A stretch of 22,358 bases of DNA from the NCBI GenBank assembly GCA_018609665.1, contig JAHENN010000264.1, forward strand, positions 1-22,358. Reading direction: 5' to 3'. Made by a program: the position numbers and the translations under genes. Below are positions 8,062-15,116 of the stretch, in pieces; position 1 is the stretch's first letter; each line of letters starts with the position of its first letter. The notes under the pieces are model-generated. The model ran no database searches. It saw only the letters and a list, made by a program, of their open reading frames with translations, and was not told the DNA's origin. The stretch is from Haloarculaceae archaeon (GTDB lineage Archaea > Halobacteriota > Halobacteria > Halobacteriales > Haloarculaceae).

Positions 8062-8413
8062 GAATCGCTCGATAGGGAGCATATCGAGTGGTTCTGTCAG
8101 TTCGAGCTTGTCTCGACGTGGCTCGCGCTTGCCTCGACGTAGAGGCCTTGAAAGCCCTCGGCCGGCTCCGGTCGCACGGCTCGCTGTGCTCCTCGGTCGC
8201 TCCGCTCCCTGCGGTGTCCTCGCACGGCGACGCCGCGCGAGCGGGCCGAGGGACCGCCGGTCCCTCGCGGCTTGCGTCGCCGGGCTTCCCGGAGCGGGCG
8301 GTCGGCTCCGCCGACCGCCTCACGGCGTGGCGGCTTCGCCGCCACGCGGGCCGCGAGGGCTTTCGAGGTGTTATTATTGAGTCCAGGGTAGACTCCTGAA
8401 TCGCTCGATATGC
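8062..8413. repeat. Non-coding palindrome-rich element with short bordering repeats
   Basis: No credible gene lies between 7995 and 8445. The core, 8150-8364, is bounded by inverted GAAAGCCCTCG (8150-8160) and CGAGGGCTTTC (8354-8364). Inside are three perfect 9-10 bp hairpins with 3-base loops at 8247-8267, 8297-8319 and 8325-8347. Outside the core, GAATCGCTCGATA occurs as a direct repeat at 8062-8074 and 8398-8410. GCATATCGAG (8079-8088) is repeated inverted as CTCGATATGC (8404-8413). CTTGYCTCGACGT occurs twice, at 8107-8119 and 8128-8140. Similar GC-rich elements ending in AAAGCCCTCG are, from memory, common between haloarchaeal genes. It could be a MITE-like mobile element or a structured RNA. 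Confidence 0.7.
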
Positions 8414-8445
8414 ACCCTCACCCTATCGGACCACGTTCCGCCGAC

Positions 8446-8697
8446 TCAGATGAGGTCCTGGTCCTCGAGCTGTCCCATCACGTCGTCGACGAACGCCTCG
8501 GCGGAGTCGTACGGGAACTCCCCGCCGCCGAGTTTCGTGTTCAACTCCATGGCGGTCATCGAGAAGTCGCCGGACTCGAAGGTCGTTCCGGGGCCGTTCG
8601 GCAGCGCGGGCACGAGGTCCATCGGGCTGTTGATCGGGTAGTCGGCGCCCTCGAAGGCGTCGATCATCTGCTGGCGAAGGTCGTCTTTGTCCGTCAT
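8446..8697 (-). CDS. MTH865-like family protein
   Basis: An 83-aa acidic cytoplasmic protein: MTDKDDLRQQMIDAFEGADY, then a PINSPMDLVPALPNGPGTTF core and a FVDDVMGQLEDQDLI end. The length, the PINSPMDLVPALPNGP-type centre and the helical ends match the MTH865-like family, small helical archaeal proteins of unknown function. The ATG at 8697 was chosen over an upstream in-frame ATG at 8715 because a TATA TTTAAA lies 26-31 bases upstream of 8697. It stands alone, next to the palindromic element. Confidence 0.85.
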   Translation of the reverse strand: MTDKDDLRQQMIDAFEGADYPINSPMDLVPALPNGPGTTFESGDFSMTAMELNTKLGGGEFPYDSAEAFVDDVMGQLEDQDLI

Positions 8698-8722
8698 GCG
8701 TCCCGAAGTCGGCACCTGCCGA

Positions 8723-8728
8723 TTTAAA
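8723..8728 (-). promoter_or_regulatory. TATA box for the MTH865-like gene
   Basis: The palindromic TTTAAA sits 26-31 bases before the minus-strand ATG at 8697, with GATTTAAATC around it. This predicts a leaderless transcript and decides the start. Confidence 0.6.
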
Positions 8729-8809
8729 TCTGCCTACTACTGGAAGGCGATTCTCCGGGTCTGCTTACCACTTCGGGCCCGCACGGAGGCCGGTGTTAAC
8801 GGCCCCGGG

Positions 8810-9952
8810 TCAGATGCCCAGCGTCGCCCGGAGCGTGTCGCGGGTGCCCGGGCCGAGCCCGACCGCGAGGATGGCGATGAGCAGCAGGTACGCGTACCGG
8901 GGGCTCTCCTCGAAGATCTGGCGGTCGAACACCCAGACGACGGCGGTCGCCGCGCCGATCTTGATGAGGAGGAACGGCCAGGCGGTGCCGACAGCGTCGG
9001 CGAGCCAGCCGTAGCCGGCCGCCTCGTAGGCCGCCTCGGTGTACCGCACCGTCGCCTCGTTGATGACGTGCTTGGAGGTGTAGGACTGTCCGACCAGTTG
9101 CGGCCCCCAGTCGAGGCTCAAGACGTTGGCGACGCCGTCGACGGCGTGGCCCCACACCACCAGAATCCCGATTCGGCCGGTTCCCTCGTTGACGACGGGC
9201 GCGAGCCGCTCGGTCCCGACCCAGAACAGCGCCGCGATGGCCGTCGCGCCGACGGCCACGATCGACAGGAACAGCGGGTTGAAGCCGATTATCTCCCGCG
9301 TGAGCGAGGCGTACGCCAGTACGCCGAACGCCGCCGCCAGCCCGACGGCCCCGGCTGCCGCCAGCACCGGCTCGAAGCGCTCGACGACGCCGCGGCGCTC
9401 CAGGACCACCGCCGTCACGAGCGCGGCCAGGGTGAACCCGAACACCGTGATGTAGATGAACGGGCTGATGATGGCGGCGACGGCGGGGAAGGGGATGACG
9501 GAGCCGAACCCCTCGGAGATGAGCTTCGCGTTGACGTCCTCGACCACCCGGAGGGCGCCGCCGAACAGCATGAACGGGAACAGCGCGACGTAGAACCGCG
9601 GCGACATCTCCACCTCCAGCCGCCGGAGCAGCAGCAGGACGCCGGCCAGCATGAACACCAGGACGACGGCGTAGGTGACCGTCGAGACGGTCGTGTAGCC
9701 GGGCCGGGCGACGATTCCCTGGGCGGCGTTGCAGGCGGCGATGTCGTAGAGCCGCTCGGTCGTGCCGCCGGACCGGACCGCACAGGCGGCGCCGTGGGCG
9801 TCGGCGTCGACCGGCCCCCAGAAGTACCGCCACAGGAAGCCGTCGGCGACCCGCCGCGGGAACGCGACGGCGGCAGCGACGGTGGCGACGACGCCAGCGA
9901 CGAACGTCGCCGACCACCCGCGGGCGGGGTCGACGTCGTCGGTCAGTTCCAT
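8810..9952 (-). CDS. DUF63 family membrane protein
   Basis: A 380-aa integral membrane protein with about eight to nine hydrophobic helices. Recognisable DUF63 features are an early FLWRYFWGPVDADAHG segment and a central FYVALFPFMLFGGALRVVED motif, followed by FPAVAAIISPFIYITVF. Near the end, GILVVWGHAVDGVANVLSL and KHVINEATVRYTEAA appear, then WPFLLIKIGAA. The conserved polar residues inside helices (R, E, H, D) suggest a catalytic or transport core, but no function is established for the family. The ATG start at 9952 lies 64 bases after the phosphatase stop on the same strand. The gap has an AT-rich patch near 9972-9980 that could be its own promoter, so operon membership is uncertain. Confidence 0.88.
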   Translation of the reverse strand: MELTDDVDPARGWSATFVAGVVATVAAAVAFPRRVADGFLWRYFWGPVDADAHGAACAVRSGGTTERLYDIAACNAAQGIVARPGYTTVSTVTYAVVLVFMLAGVLLLLRRLEVEMSPRFYVALFPFMLFGGALRVVEDVNAKLISEGFGSVIPFPAVAAIISPFIYITVFGFTLAALVTAVVLERRGVVERFEPVLAAAGAVGLAAAFGVLAYASLTREIIGFNPLFLSIVAVGATAIAALFWVGTERLAPVVNEGTGRIGILVVWGHAVDGVANVLSLDWGPQLVGQSYTSKHVINEATVRYTEAAYEAAGYGWLADAVGTAWPFLLIKIGAATAVVWVFDRQIFEESPRYAYLLLIAILAVGLGPGTRDTLRATLGI

Positions 9953-10016
9953 ACCTCCACTCCGGCCACCGCCAATTTCACGCTTCCGGTCGTGGACGCG
10001 GCGCCGACACGGCCGC

Positions 10017-10802
10017 CTACCGCTCGGCCGCCCGCGCCGCCTCGAGGACGGCCCCGTGGGCCTCGCCGTTGGAGGCCACCAGCCCGGTGCTGTCGTGGCG
10101 CCAGGGGTCGCCGTCGACGTCCGTGACCGTCCCGCCGGCGGCCGCCACCAGCCCGGCGCCGACGACGCTGTCCCACGGCGGCGCCCGGACGTTCGTCACC
10201 ACACCGTCGACGGCGCCGGTCGCACACAGCGCCAGGGCGTACTGCGCGGAGCCGTAGCGCCGCAGGTCGCCGAACCGCTCGACGATGCCGCGACAGGCGC
10301 CGGCGTACTCCTCGCGGCGGTCGAAGTCCCACCACATCGTCGGGACGACGGCGAACGTCTCGGGGTCGGACCGGTCGCTGACGGAGACCGATTCGCCGTT
10401 CAGCGTCGCCTCATCGCCCGCGAGCCGGAAGGTGTCGCCGAGCGCCGGGCAGACCGACGCGCCGGCGACGGCCTCGCCGTCGACGGTCGCCGCCACGCTC
10501 GTCGTCCACACCGGCACGCCGCGGACGAAGTTGTTCGTCCCGTCGATGGGGTCGACGACCCACGCCGGACCCTCCTCGGGCACCGTCGCCGTCGTCTCGT
10601 CTTCCTCGCCGACGACCGGCTCGCCGGGGTACGTATCGTCGATGACCGCCGCCACGCGCCGCTGTGCCTCGCGGTCGGCCCCCGTCACCACGTCCGTCTT
10701 GCCGTCCTTCCGGTCGACGTCGAGGTCCCCGCGGAAGGCCGCCGCCGCGACCTCGGCCCCCGCCTCGGCGGCCCGCAGCGCGCAGTCGGCTCGGTCGTCC
10801 AT
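10017..10802 (-). CDS. Inositol monophosphatase family protein (possible archaeal FBPase/IMPase)
   Basis: A 261-aa magnesium-dependent sugar phosphatase of the SuhB/IMPase fold. The metal site is complete: GEEDET (Glu66, Glu67 and Asp68 region), the signature DPIDGTNNF (Asp84, Asp87) and the late PWDSVVGAG (Trp210, Asp211). Archaeal members hydrolyse inositol-1-phosphate and often fructose-1,6-bisphosphate as well; the sequence does not tell which is preferred. The ATG at 10802 gives the family's usual length. An open reading upstream to 10943 is low-quality Arg-rich sequence and was dropped. It lies upstream of the DUF63 gene on the same strand and downstream of tRNA-Leu. Confidence 0.92.
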   Translation of the reverse strand: MDDRADCALRAAEAGAEVAAAAFRGDLDVDRKDGKTDVVTGADREAQRRVAAVIDDTYPGEPVVGEEDETTATVPEEGPAWVVDPIDGTNNFVRGVPVWTTSVAATVDGEAVAGASVCPALGDTFRLAGDEATLNGESVSVSDRSDPETFAVVPTMWWDFDRREEYAGACRGIVERFGDLRRYGSAQYALALCATGAVDGVVTNVRAPPWDSVVGAGLVAAAGGTVTDVDGDPWRHDSTGLVASNGEAHGAVLEAARAAER

Positions 10803-10890
10803 GTCTCGATTGCGGCGGCGACCCGGAAAGCCACACCGGTTCGGAGGCTGCGGCGACACGGACGGCTGTCGGTCGTGCGTCGGAGACTGT

Positions 10891-11006
10891 TGCGAGGGAA
10901 GACGCCCCGAAGAGGCGGTCTTCCGCATGCGCTCGCGGCGCATGAAGCGCCGCTCGCCTTGCCCGAGCCGACTCCCTTCGGTCGTCGGCTCGCCATGCGA
11001 GGGAAG
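10891..11006. repeat. 11-bp direct repeat of the tRNA-Leu 3' end bounding a hairpin-rich spacer
   Basis: TGCGAGGGAAG occurs at 10996-11006, where it is the complement of the tRNA-Leu 3' end, and again in the same orientation at 10891-10901. The 94 bases between hold inverted repeats. These are GGAAGAC/GTCTTCC (10897-10924), CATGCGC/GCGCATG (10926-10944, 5-base loop) and CGAGCCGAC/GTCGGCTCG (10964-10992, 11-base loop). No gene is present. A copy of a tRNA 3' end downstream of that tRNA is the classic footprint of tRNA-targeted integration; here it would be a scar. The last hairpin could instead act in tRNA 3' processing or termination. Confidence 0.5.
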
Positions 11007-11079
11007 GGATTTGAACCCTTGGACCTCTACAGGAGCGGATCTTGAGTCCGCCGCCGTTTCCAGGCTTGGCTACCCTCGC
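10996..11079 (-). tRNA. tRNA-Leu, anticodon CAA
   Basis: An 84-nt class II tRNA read on the minus strand. The acceptor GCGAGGG (11079-11073) pairs with CCCTCGC, followed by discriminator A at 10996; CCA is not encoded. The D arm is GCC/GGC around a GG-containing loop. The anticodon stem GCGGA/TCCGC encloses the loop CTCAAGA, giving CAA, which reads the leucine codon UUG. The long variable arm has CCT/AGG. The T arm AAGGG/CCCTT has loop TTCAAAT. No intron is present, although some archaeal tRNA-Leu genes have one. Confidence 0.95.
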
Positions 11080-11169
11080 ACGCGGCCGAATCTGCACGAG
11101 CCGGCGGGTAAAGCGTTGCGTCTCCGGCCGAACCACGGCACCGAAGTGCCCGCGGCACATGCTGGAGGT

Positions 11170-11619
11170 ATGATCGCACCACCGTACCTCGCCGCCGAGG
11201 ACGGCGAGTTCCGGCTCGACGTCGCCGTCCGCTCGGCCGGCCGCGAGCGGCTCGCCCTCTCGGACCGGGCGACGGCGCTGCTCGTCGACGACCTCGACTA
11301 CGGCAACCGCGACGTGGTGCCGTGGGTGACCGCGCGGACGCTCGCGCTGACCGGCGGCGCCGCCCGCCGGTCGGAGCCGACCGACGCGAAGACGCTGGGG
11401 TGTGCCGTCGCCGGCGCCGACGGCGGCCGCGAGGCGACCGACGCGGAACTCGAGGCCGTCGCCGACTACCTGCGCGACGTCGAGGTCGCCGACGACGCCG
11501 TCGAGACGCTCCGCGAGCACGTCCGGTCGACCCGGCTCTCGACGGTCCTCTCGCCGGCGGCGGTCCGGAGCGACCGCGAGCGGACGCAGGGACTCCGCGA
11601 CATCGCCAACGACCTGTGA
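11170..11619 (+). CDS. Hypothetical haloarchaeal protein
   Basis: A 149-aa soluble protein that I do not recognise. It begins MIAPPYLAAEDGEFRLDVAV and contains RLALSDRATALLVDDLDYGN, then DVVPWVTARTLALTGGAARR. The C-terminal half is helical and acidic (EATDAELEAVADYLRDVEVA, then STRLSTVLSPAAVRSDRERT). There are no membrane segments, and one Cys sits near residue 78. The ATG at 11170 is preceded closely by GGAGGT, a Shine-Dalgarno-like sequence, which is less usual here and supports this start over the long upstream open frame. Codon use is GC-rich at third positions like its neighbours, so it is probably a real gene. It lies divergent from tRNA-Leu and 67 bases before the DUF309 gene. Confidence 0.7.
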   Translation: MIAPPYLAAEDGEFRLDVAVRSAGRERLALSDRATALLVDDLDYGNRDVVPWVTARTLALTGGAARRSEPTDAKTLGCAVAGADGGREATDAELEAVADYLRDVEVADDAVETLREHVRSTRLSTVLSPAAVRSDRERTQGLRDIANDL

Positions 11620-11665
11620 CCCCGGCGTCGACGACGGAGATCTGTGTGGGTCGGGCCGTAGCCAG

Positions 11666-11684
11666 GTCGACGCGGAGCGTCGAC
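11666..11684 (+). promoter_or_regulatory. Perfect 8-bp hairpin directly before the DUF309 start
   Basis: Arms GTCGACGC (11666-11673) and GCGTCGAC (11677-11684) enclose GGA and end two bases before the ATG at 11687. If transcribed, this hairpin would block ribosome access to the start. As DNA it is a strong palindrome for a dimeric regulator. It could also be a terminator of the preceding gene, but no T-tract follows. Confidence 0.45.
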
Positions 11685-11686
11685 GC

Positions 11687-12181
11687 ATGAACGAGCACAC
11701 GCGGGACGCCGGCGTCGGACCGCCGACCCGCGGGAACCCGGCCGGCTGGCGGGCCGACCGGGGGCGGTCGAACGGCTGGGAGCACGGCACCCTCCGGCGG
11801 GCCGTGATCCACGGCGTCCGACTGTACAACGCCGGAGAGTTCCACGATTCACACGATTGCTTCGAGGACGAGTGGTACAACTACGGCCGCGGCACGACCG
11901 AAAGCGCGTTCCTGCACGGGATGGTACAGGTCGCCGCGGGTGCCTACAAGCACTACGACTTCGAGGACGACGACGGGATGCGGAACCTCTTCGGGACGGC
12001 GCTGGAGTACCTCCAGGGCGTCCCGGACGACTACTACGGGGTCGACGTCGCCGACGTGCGGGCGACGCTGTCGAACGCCCTCGACGACCCGAGCGCGCTG
12101 GACGAGTGGCGAATCGAACTGGACGGCGCACGCCCGAAGGCGCGGCCGGCGGACTTCGAGTACGCCGAACAACTCGAGTGA
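11687..12181 (+). CDS. DUF309 domain-containing protein
   Basis: A 164-aa cytoplasmic protein. The DUF309 core spans about residues 35-115: AVIHGVRLYNAGEFHDSHDC, FEDEWYNYGRGTTESAFLHG, then MVQVAAGAYKHYDFEDDDGM. The buried histidines and acids (FHDSHDCFEDEW, FLHG, YKH) resemble a polar pocket, but no reaction is known for the family. The C-terminal region continues with GVDVADVRATLSNALDDPSA. The N-terminal 30 residues are low-complexity, Arg/Gly/Pro-rich and probably disordered. The ATG at 11687 sits two bases after a perfect hairpin; a start further in, near the HGTLRRAV segment, is possible if that hairpin belongs to the promoter. Confidence 0.88.
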   Translation: MNEHTRDAGVGPPTRGNPAGWRADRGRSNGWEHGTLRRAVIHGVRLYNAGEFHDSHDCFEDEWYNYGRGTTESAFLHGMVQVAAGAYKHYDFEDDDGMRNLFGTALEYLQGVPDDYYGVDVADVRATLSNALDDPSALDEWRIELDGARPKARPADFEYAEQLE

Positions 12182-12278
12182 ACGTGTGTCCTTCGGAGTA
12201 CGGCCGGAGCGTGAGTTTCACCGGCGAATGGTACTTGACGTTGGGACCGGTACACAACCGTATGTTCGGCCACCGTCG

Positions 12279-12737
12279 ATGACGAGTAACACGGAGCGAC
12301 TACACGGCGACGCAGCGGCGCGGGCGCTGGAACCGCTCGTCCGCTATCGGGTACTCGAGTTGGCCTTCGGCACGGACATGTTCGCGCTGTCGGCGCCCGG
12401 CACCTTCCGGCGTCTGACCGACGAACTCGACGCCGCGGATGGGCTCGATACCGGAACGCTCGAGTACTCGATCGACGGGCGGCGTGTGCTCCGCGTCGCG
12501 ATCGACGACCAGCCGGCGACCGATATACCGGCCGTTCCCGGACGCGGCGACCCGACGCTCGACCTGCTCGGACGGTACGTCCGAACCACCTGCTGGGACG
12601 AGTCTGAGGGTCGGGTCAGAATGGACGCCCTCGCCGGCTCACGAATCACGTACAGCTTCGACGGCTCGCGCGACCGACTCCTGATCCGGACGGACGCGTC
12701 GGTCGACGTTCCGCACGTCGAGTCGACGCCGACGTAG
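12279..12737 (+). CDS. Hypothetical protein
   Basis: A 152-aa soluble protein with no family that I recognise. It begins MTSNTERLHGDAAARALEPL, then VRYRVLELAFGTDMFALSAP, and has a beta-rich middle (TLEYSIDGRRVLRVAIDDQP). It ends in a likely beta-sheet (RVRMDALAGSRITYSFDGSR, DRLLIRTDASVDVPHV). There are no membrane segments. It is less acidic than its neighbours, and its third codon positions are slightly less GC-rich, which may mean a more recent arrival. The ATG at 12279 is preferred; an in-frame ATG at 12228 would add 17 residues of no evident merit. It stands alone between the DUF309 gene and a convergent pilin-like gene. Confidence 0.6.
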   Translation: MTSNTERLHGDAAARALEPLVRYRVLELAFGTDMFALSAPGTFRRLTDELDAADGLDTGTLEYSIDGRRVLRVAIDDQPATDIPAVPGRGDPTLDLLGRYVRTTCWDESEGRVRMDALAGSRITYSFDGSRDRLLIRTDASVDVPHVESTPT

Positions 12738-12818
12738 CCGGACGGGCGGGCGACGCCGCCGGCCGCGCGCGGCCACCGGACGGGACCCAGCCCCGGAGAA
12801 CCACGCGCCGGCGGGACG

Positions 12819-13402
12819 CTACTCGACCGAGAGCGTCCCGTCCGTCGTCTGACCGTCGTTCAGCGTCACGGACACGTCGTACTCGCCGGCGGAGTCGGGG
12901 TTGTCGGCGCCCTCGTACCTGATTTGCCGGTCGTCCGTCGAGAGCGTGTACCCGGCGTCGAAGGTCACCGTCGGCACGCTGTCGTCGCCCAGGTTGACGC
13001 CGGAGACGTCGTTCTCGTCGACGGTCCGCTCGAGGTCGCCGTCCGCGTCGGTGTCGACGCCGATGGTGAGTATCTCGTCGTGGTCCTGCGTTGCGTGGTC
13101 GACGTCGGTCTCCGGATAGTCGACCGTGATCGAGTCGAACGTCTCCCCGTCCGCTCCGTCGACCGCGACGACCACCGAGTGGACGACGTCGTCGGCACCG
13201 GGCGTGTCGTCCTCCGCGACGACGAGGTCGTTCTGCAGCGAGTCGTCGGCGAGGCTGCCGTTGACGATATCGCCGGTCGCCTCCCCGTTCGTGTCGACGC
13301 CGAAGGCGAACCCGGGAGCGCTCGCGAGCAGCATGGTGCGGACGATCATCAGCATTCCCCGGTGACGGGGTCGATCGCCCGGTTCTGGGAGGTCGCGGAC
13401 AC
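12819..13402 (-). pseudogene. Type IV pilin-like surface protein, frameshifted in the N-terminal helix
   Basis: From GTG at 13402, one frame reads MSATSQNRAIDPVTGEC and stops (TGA 13351-13349). The adjacent frame, from ATG 13355, continues LMIVRTMLLASAPGFAFGVD and stays open to TAG at 12819. Placed end to end, RAIDPVTG plus LMIVRTMLLAS reproduces the haloarchaeal type IV pilin N-terminus, whose classic form is RAVSPVIGVILMVAITVIL. One base is missing between 13357 and 13352. The 160-residue remainder is acidic and beta-rich, as expected for an exported surface domain (DADGDLERTVDENDVSGVNL; SAGEYDVSVTLNDGQTTDGT). The hydrophobic helix also has an unusual Arg and Pro. It is a pseudogene or a sequencing error; without the N-terminal piece the product would lack the prepilin peptidase site. 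Confidence 0.7.
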
Positions 13403-13790
13403 GTAGTGGACCCCGTCTTGCGATGTCCCGTTCCGTTACGGAGAGTAATCCACAGCAGTCGGCCTTACTCGCAGAAATGTATCAGAACGATGGTCGATCT
13501 GAGCGGTCCACGACCGGACCGGGGGCACCGACCGTCGGGCAGCGGCAGGCACGGGGCACGCCGCGGCTCCGGGGATTCCGAGGTGCAGAACACCCCGAAA
13601 GGGGTCTCGGCTTCGGATTCGACGGGTCGTCGGCGCAATCAGTTCGGACTCCGAAGTCGTCGGCCGCCGTCGCCGTGGAGACGTAACGGAAAGCGGGTTG
13701 AGTGAGGCGTCCGTTCGTCCACTTAATGAACGACACGGCGTCGCCGTCAGGCCGGGACACGAGGGGGGCGGGCGGCCGGGAGGTCGACGG
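13403..13790. other. Intergenic stretch without a convincing gene, containing one hairpin
   Basis: Open frames here are Arg/Ser/Pro-rich and unlike haloarchaeal proteins. The only structure noted is at 13578-13610. An ACCCC-GAAA-GGGGT stem capped by a GNRA-type tetraloop (13592-13605) sits inside a CCGAG/CTCGG outer stem, with a 9-base bulge on one side. CTTAAT near 13722 is a possible TATA element for the MFS gene at 13791. Confidence 0.5.
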
Positions 13791-15035
13791 GTGAACCGCA
13801 ACGACCGCCGCATCACCGGCTACGCGATGGTCGGCCACGCGCTCGTCCACACCTACGAGCTGGCGGTGCCGATCCTGGTGACCGTCTGGCTGGCGGAGTT
13901 CTCAGCGACGGCGGCGACGCTCGGCGCGGCCGTCTCGGTCGGCTACGCGCTGTTCGGCGCCGGCGCCATCCCCGGCGGCGTGCTCGTCGACCGGTTCGGC
14001 TCCCGGCGGCTCATCGCCGGCTGTCTGTTCGGGATGGGGCTGTCGTTCGGCCTGCTGAGCGCCGCCCCCGGCGTCGCCGGGGTGGTCGTCGCCCTCGGAG
14101 CGTGGGGGCTGGCGGCCAGCGTCTACCACCCCGCCGGCCTGGCGCTGATCAGCAACGGCGTCGAGCGCCGCGGCGCCGCCTTCGCCTACCACGGCATGGC
14201 CGGCAACGTCGGCATCGCCGGCGGGCCCTTCATCACGGCGCTGCTGCTGGTGCCGTTCGGGTGGCGGACGGCCGTCGCCGTCCTCGCCGTTCCGGGGCTG
14301 GCGGCGGCCGCCGTCGGGTCGCGCGTCGACTTCGACGAGACCGCCGCGGTCGACGCCGTCGCCGACGGCGGTGACGCGCCGACGATGGAGGTCGACTCGG
14401 TGCAGGACTTCCTCGCCGCCTCCCGGGGGCTGTTCACCGCCGGCTTTCTGGTCGTGTTCGGCATCGTCCTGTTCAACGGCCTCTACTACCGGGCCGCCCT
14501 CACCTTCCTGCCGGAACTGCTGGGGGAGTTCCTGTCGCCGCTGGTCGGGGCGGCGCCCCTCGGACCGCTTTCCGGCGGCCCGGCGGCGGAGTTCGACCTC
14601 TCGCGGTACCTGTTCACCGGCCTGCTGGCGGTCGGTATCGCCGGCCAGTACGTCGGCGGCCGGCTCACCGACGCGGTCGAGCCGGAGCGGGGGCTGGCAG
14701 CGGCGGTGGCCGTGCTCGTCGGCGTCGCACTGTTGTTCGTCCCGGCTGCGGGCGCCACGTGGTCGCTCCTCCTCGCCAGCGCCGCCCTCGGCTTCGCGCT
14801 GTTCGGCCTCCAGCCGCTCAGCCAGGCCACCATCGCCGCGTACTCGCCGCCGGACCGCCGCGGGCTGTCGTTCGGCTACACCTACCTCGCCATCTTCGGC
14901 GTCGGCGCCCTCGGCGCGTCGCTGACCGGAGCCGTGCTCACCTACGCTTCGCCGATCGCCGTCTTCCCGCTCCTGGCCGGGCTGGGGACGGCGTCGCTGG
15001 CGCTTGCGCTGGTGCTGGTGGTCGTCGTTGAGTGA
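13791..15035 (+). CDS. Major facilitator superfamily transporter
   Basis: A 414-aa polytopic membrane protein with about twelve hydrophobic helices. It carries the MFS loop 2-3 motif (GGVLVDRFGSRRLIAG) after helix 2 and a helix-4/5 region AASVYHPAGLALISNGVERR. YHPAG followed by AYHGMAGNVGIAGGP is seen in MFS members related to sugar- or drug-type exporters, but the substrate is not readable. A central loop of acidic residues (DAVADGGDAPTMEVDS) separates the halves. The second half repeats the pattern (QYVGGRLTDAVEPERGLAAA). The start is GTG 13791 (VNRNDRRITGYAM), preceded by GGGAGGT. Upstream in-frame starts give an unlikely Arg/Gly-rich leader. It is monocistronic, or read through toward the next gene 81 bases on. 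Confidence 0.88.
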   Translation: MNRNDRRITGYAMVGHALVHTYELAVPILVTVWLAEFSATAATLGAAVSVGYALFGAGAIPGGVLVDRFGSRRLIAGCLFGMGLSFGLLSAAPGVAGVVVALGAWGLAASVYHPAGLALISNGVERRGAAFAYHGMAGNVGIAGGPFITALLLVPFGWRTAVAVLAVPGLAAAAVGSRVDFDETAAVDAVADGGDAPTMEVDSVQDFLAASRGLFTAGFLVVFGIVLFNGLYYRAALTFLPELLGEFLSPLVGAAPLGPLSGGPAAEFDLSRYLFTGLLAVGIAGQYVGGRLTDAVEPERGLAAAVAVLVGVALLFVPAAGATWSLLLASAALGFALFGLQPLSQATIAAYSPPDRRGLSFGYTYLAIFGVGALGASLTGAVLTYASPIAVFPLLAGLGTASLALALVLVVVVE

Positions 15036-15086
15036 CGGTCCTGCGGCGGCCGCGGCGGCGCTGGACGGCTGGCTGGTGTGTGATGA

Positions 15087-15093
15087 TTTATTA
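15087..15093 (+). promoter_or_regulatory. TATA box for the small gene and adenylate kinase pair
   Basis: TTTATTA lies 24-30 bases before the ATG at 15117. It supports that start, leaderless, over an in-frame ATG at 15093 that overlaps the box. Confidence 0.6.
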
Positions 15094-15116
15094 TGACGGG
15101 GCGCGCACGGTCGACC

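Noticed and set aside
8088..8399. 90-103 residue open frames inside the palindromic element
   Set aside because: All are made of palindromic repeat sequence, with no acidic bias and no start signal.
10803..10943. 47-residue N-terminal extension of the IMPase gene
   Set aside because: It is Arg/Ser/Pro-rich, overlaps hairpins, and the start at 10802 gives the family's usual length.
12819..13355. Reading this as an intact secreted protein starting at ATG 13355
   Set aside because: The N-terminus is a poor signal peptide on its own, and the missing pilin signature sits one frame over directly upstream; a frameshifted pilin explains both.
13406..13705. 87-99 residue plus-strand open frames between the pilin and MFS genes
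   Set aside because: Arg/Ser/Pro-rich, no TATA box at the right distance, and overlapping the pilin N-terminus on the other strand.
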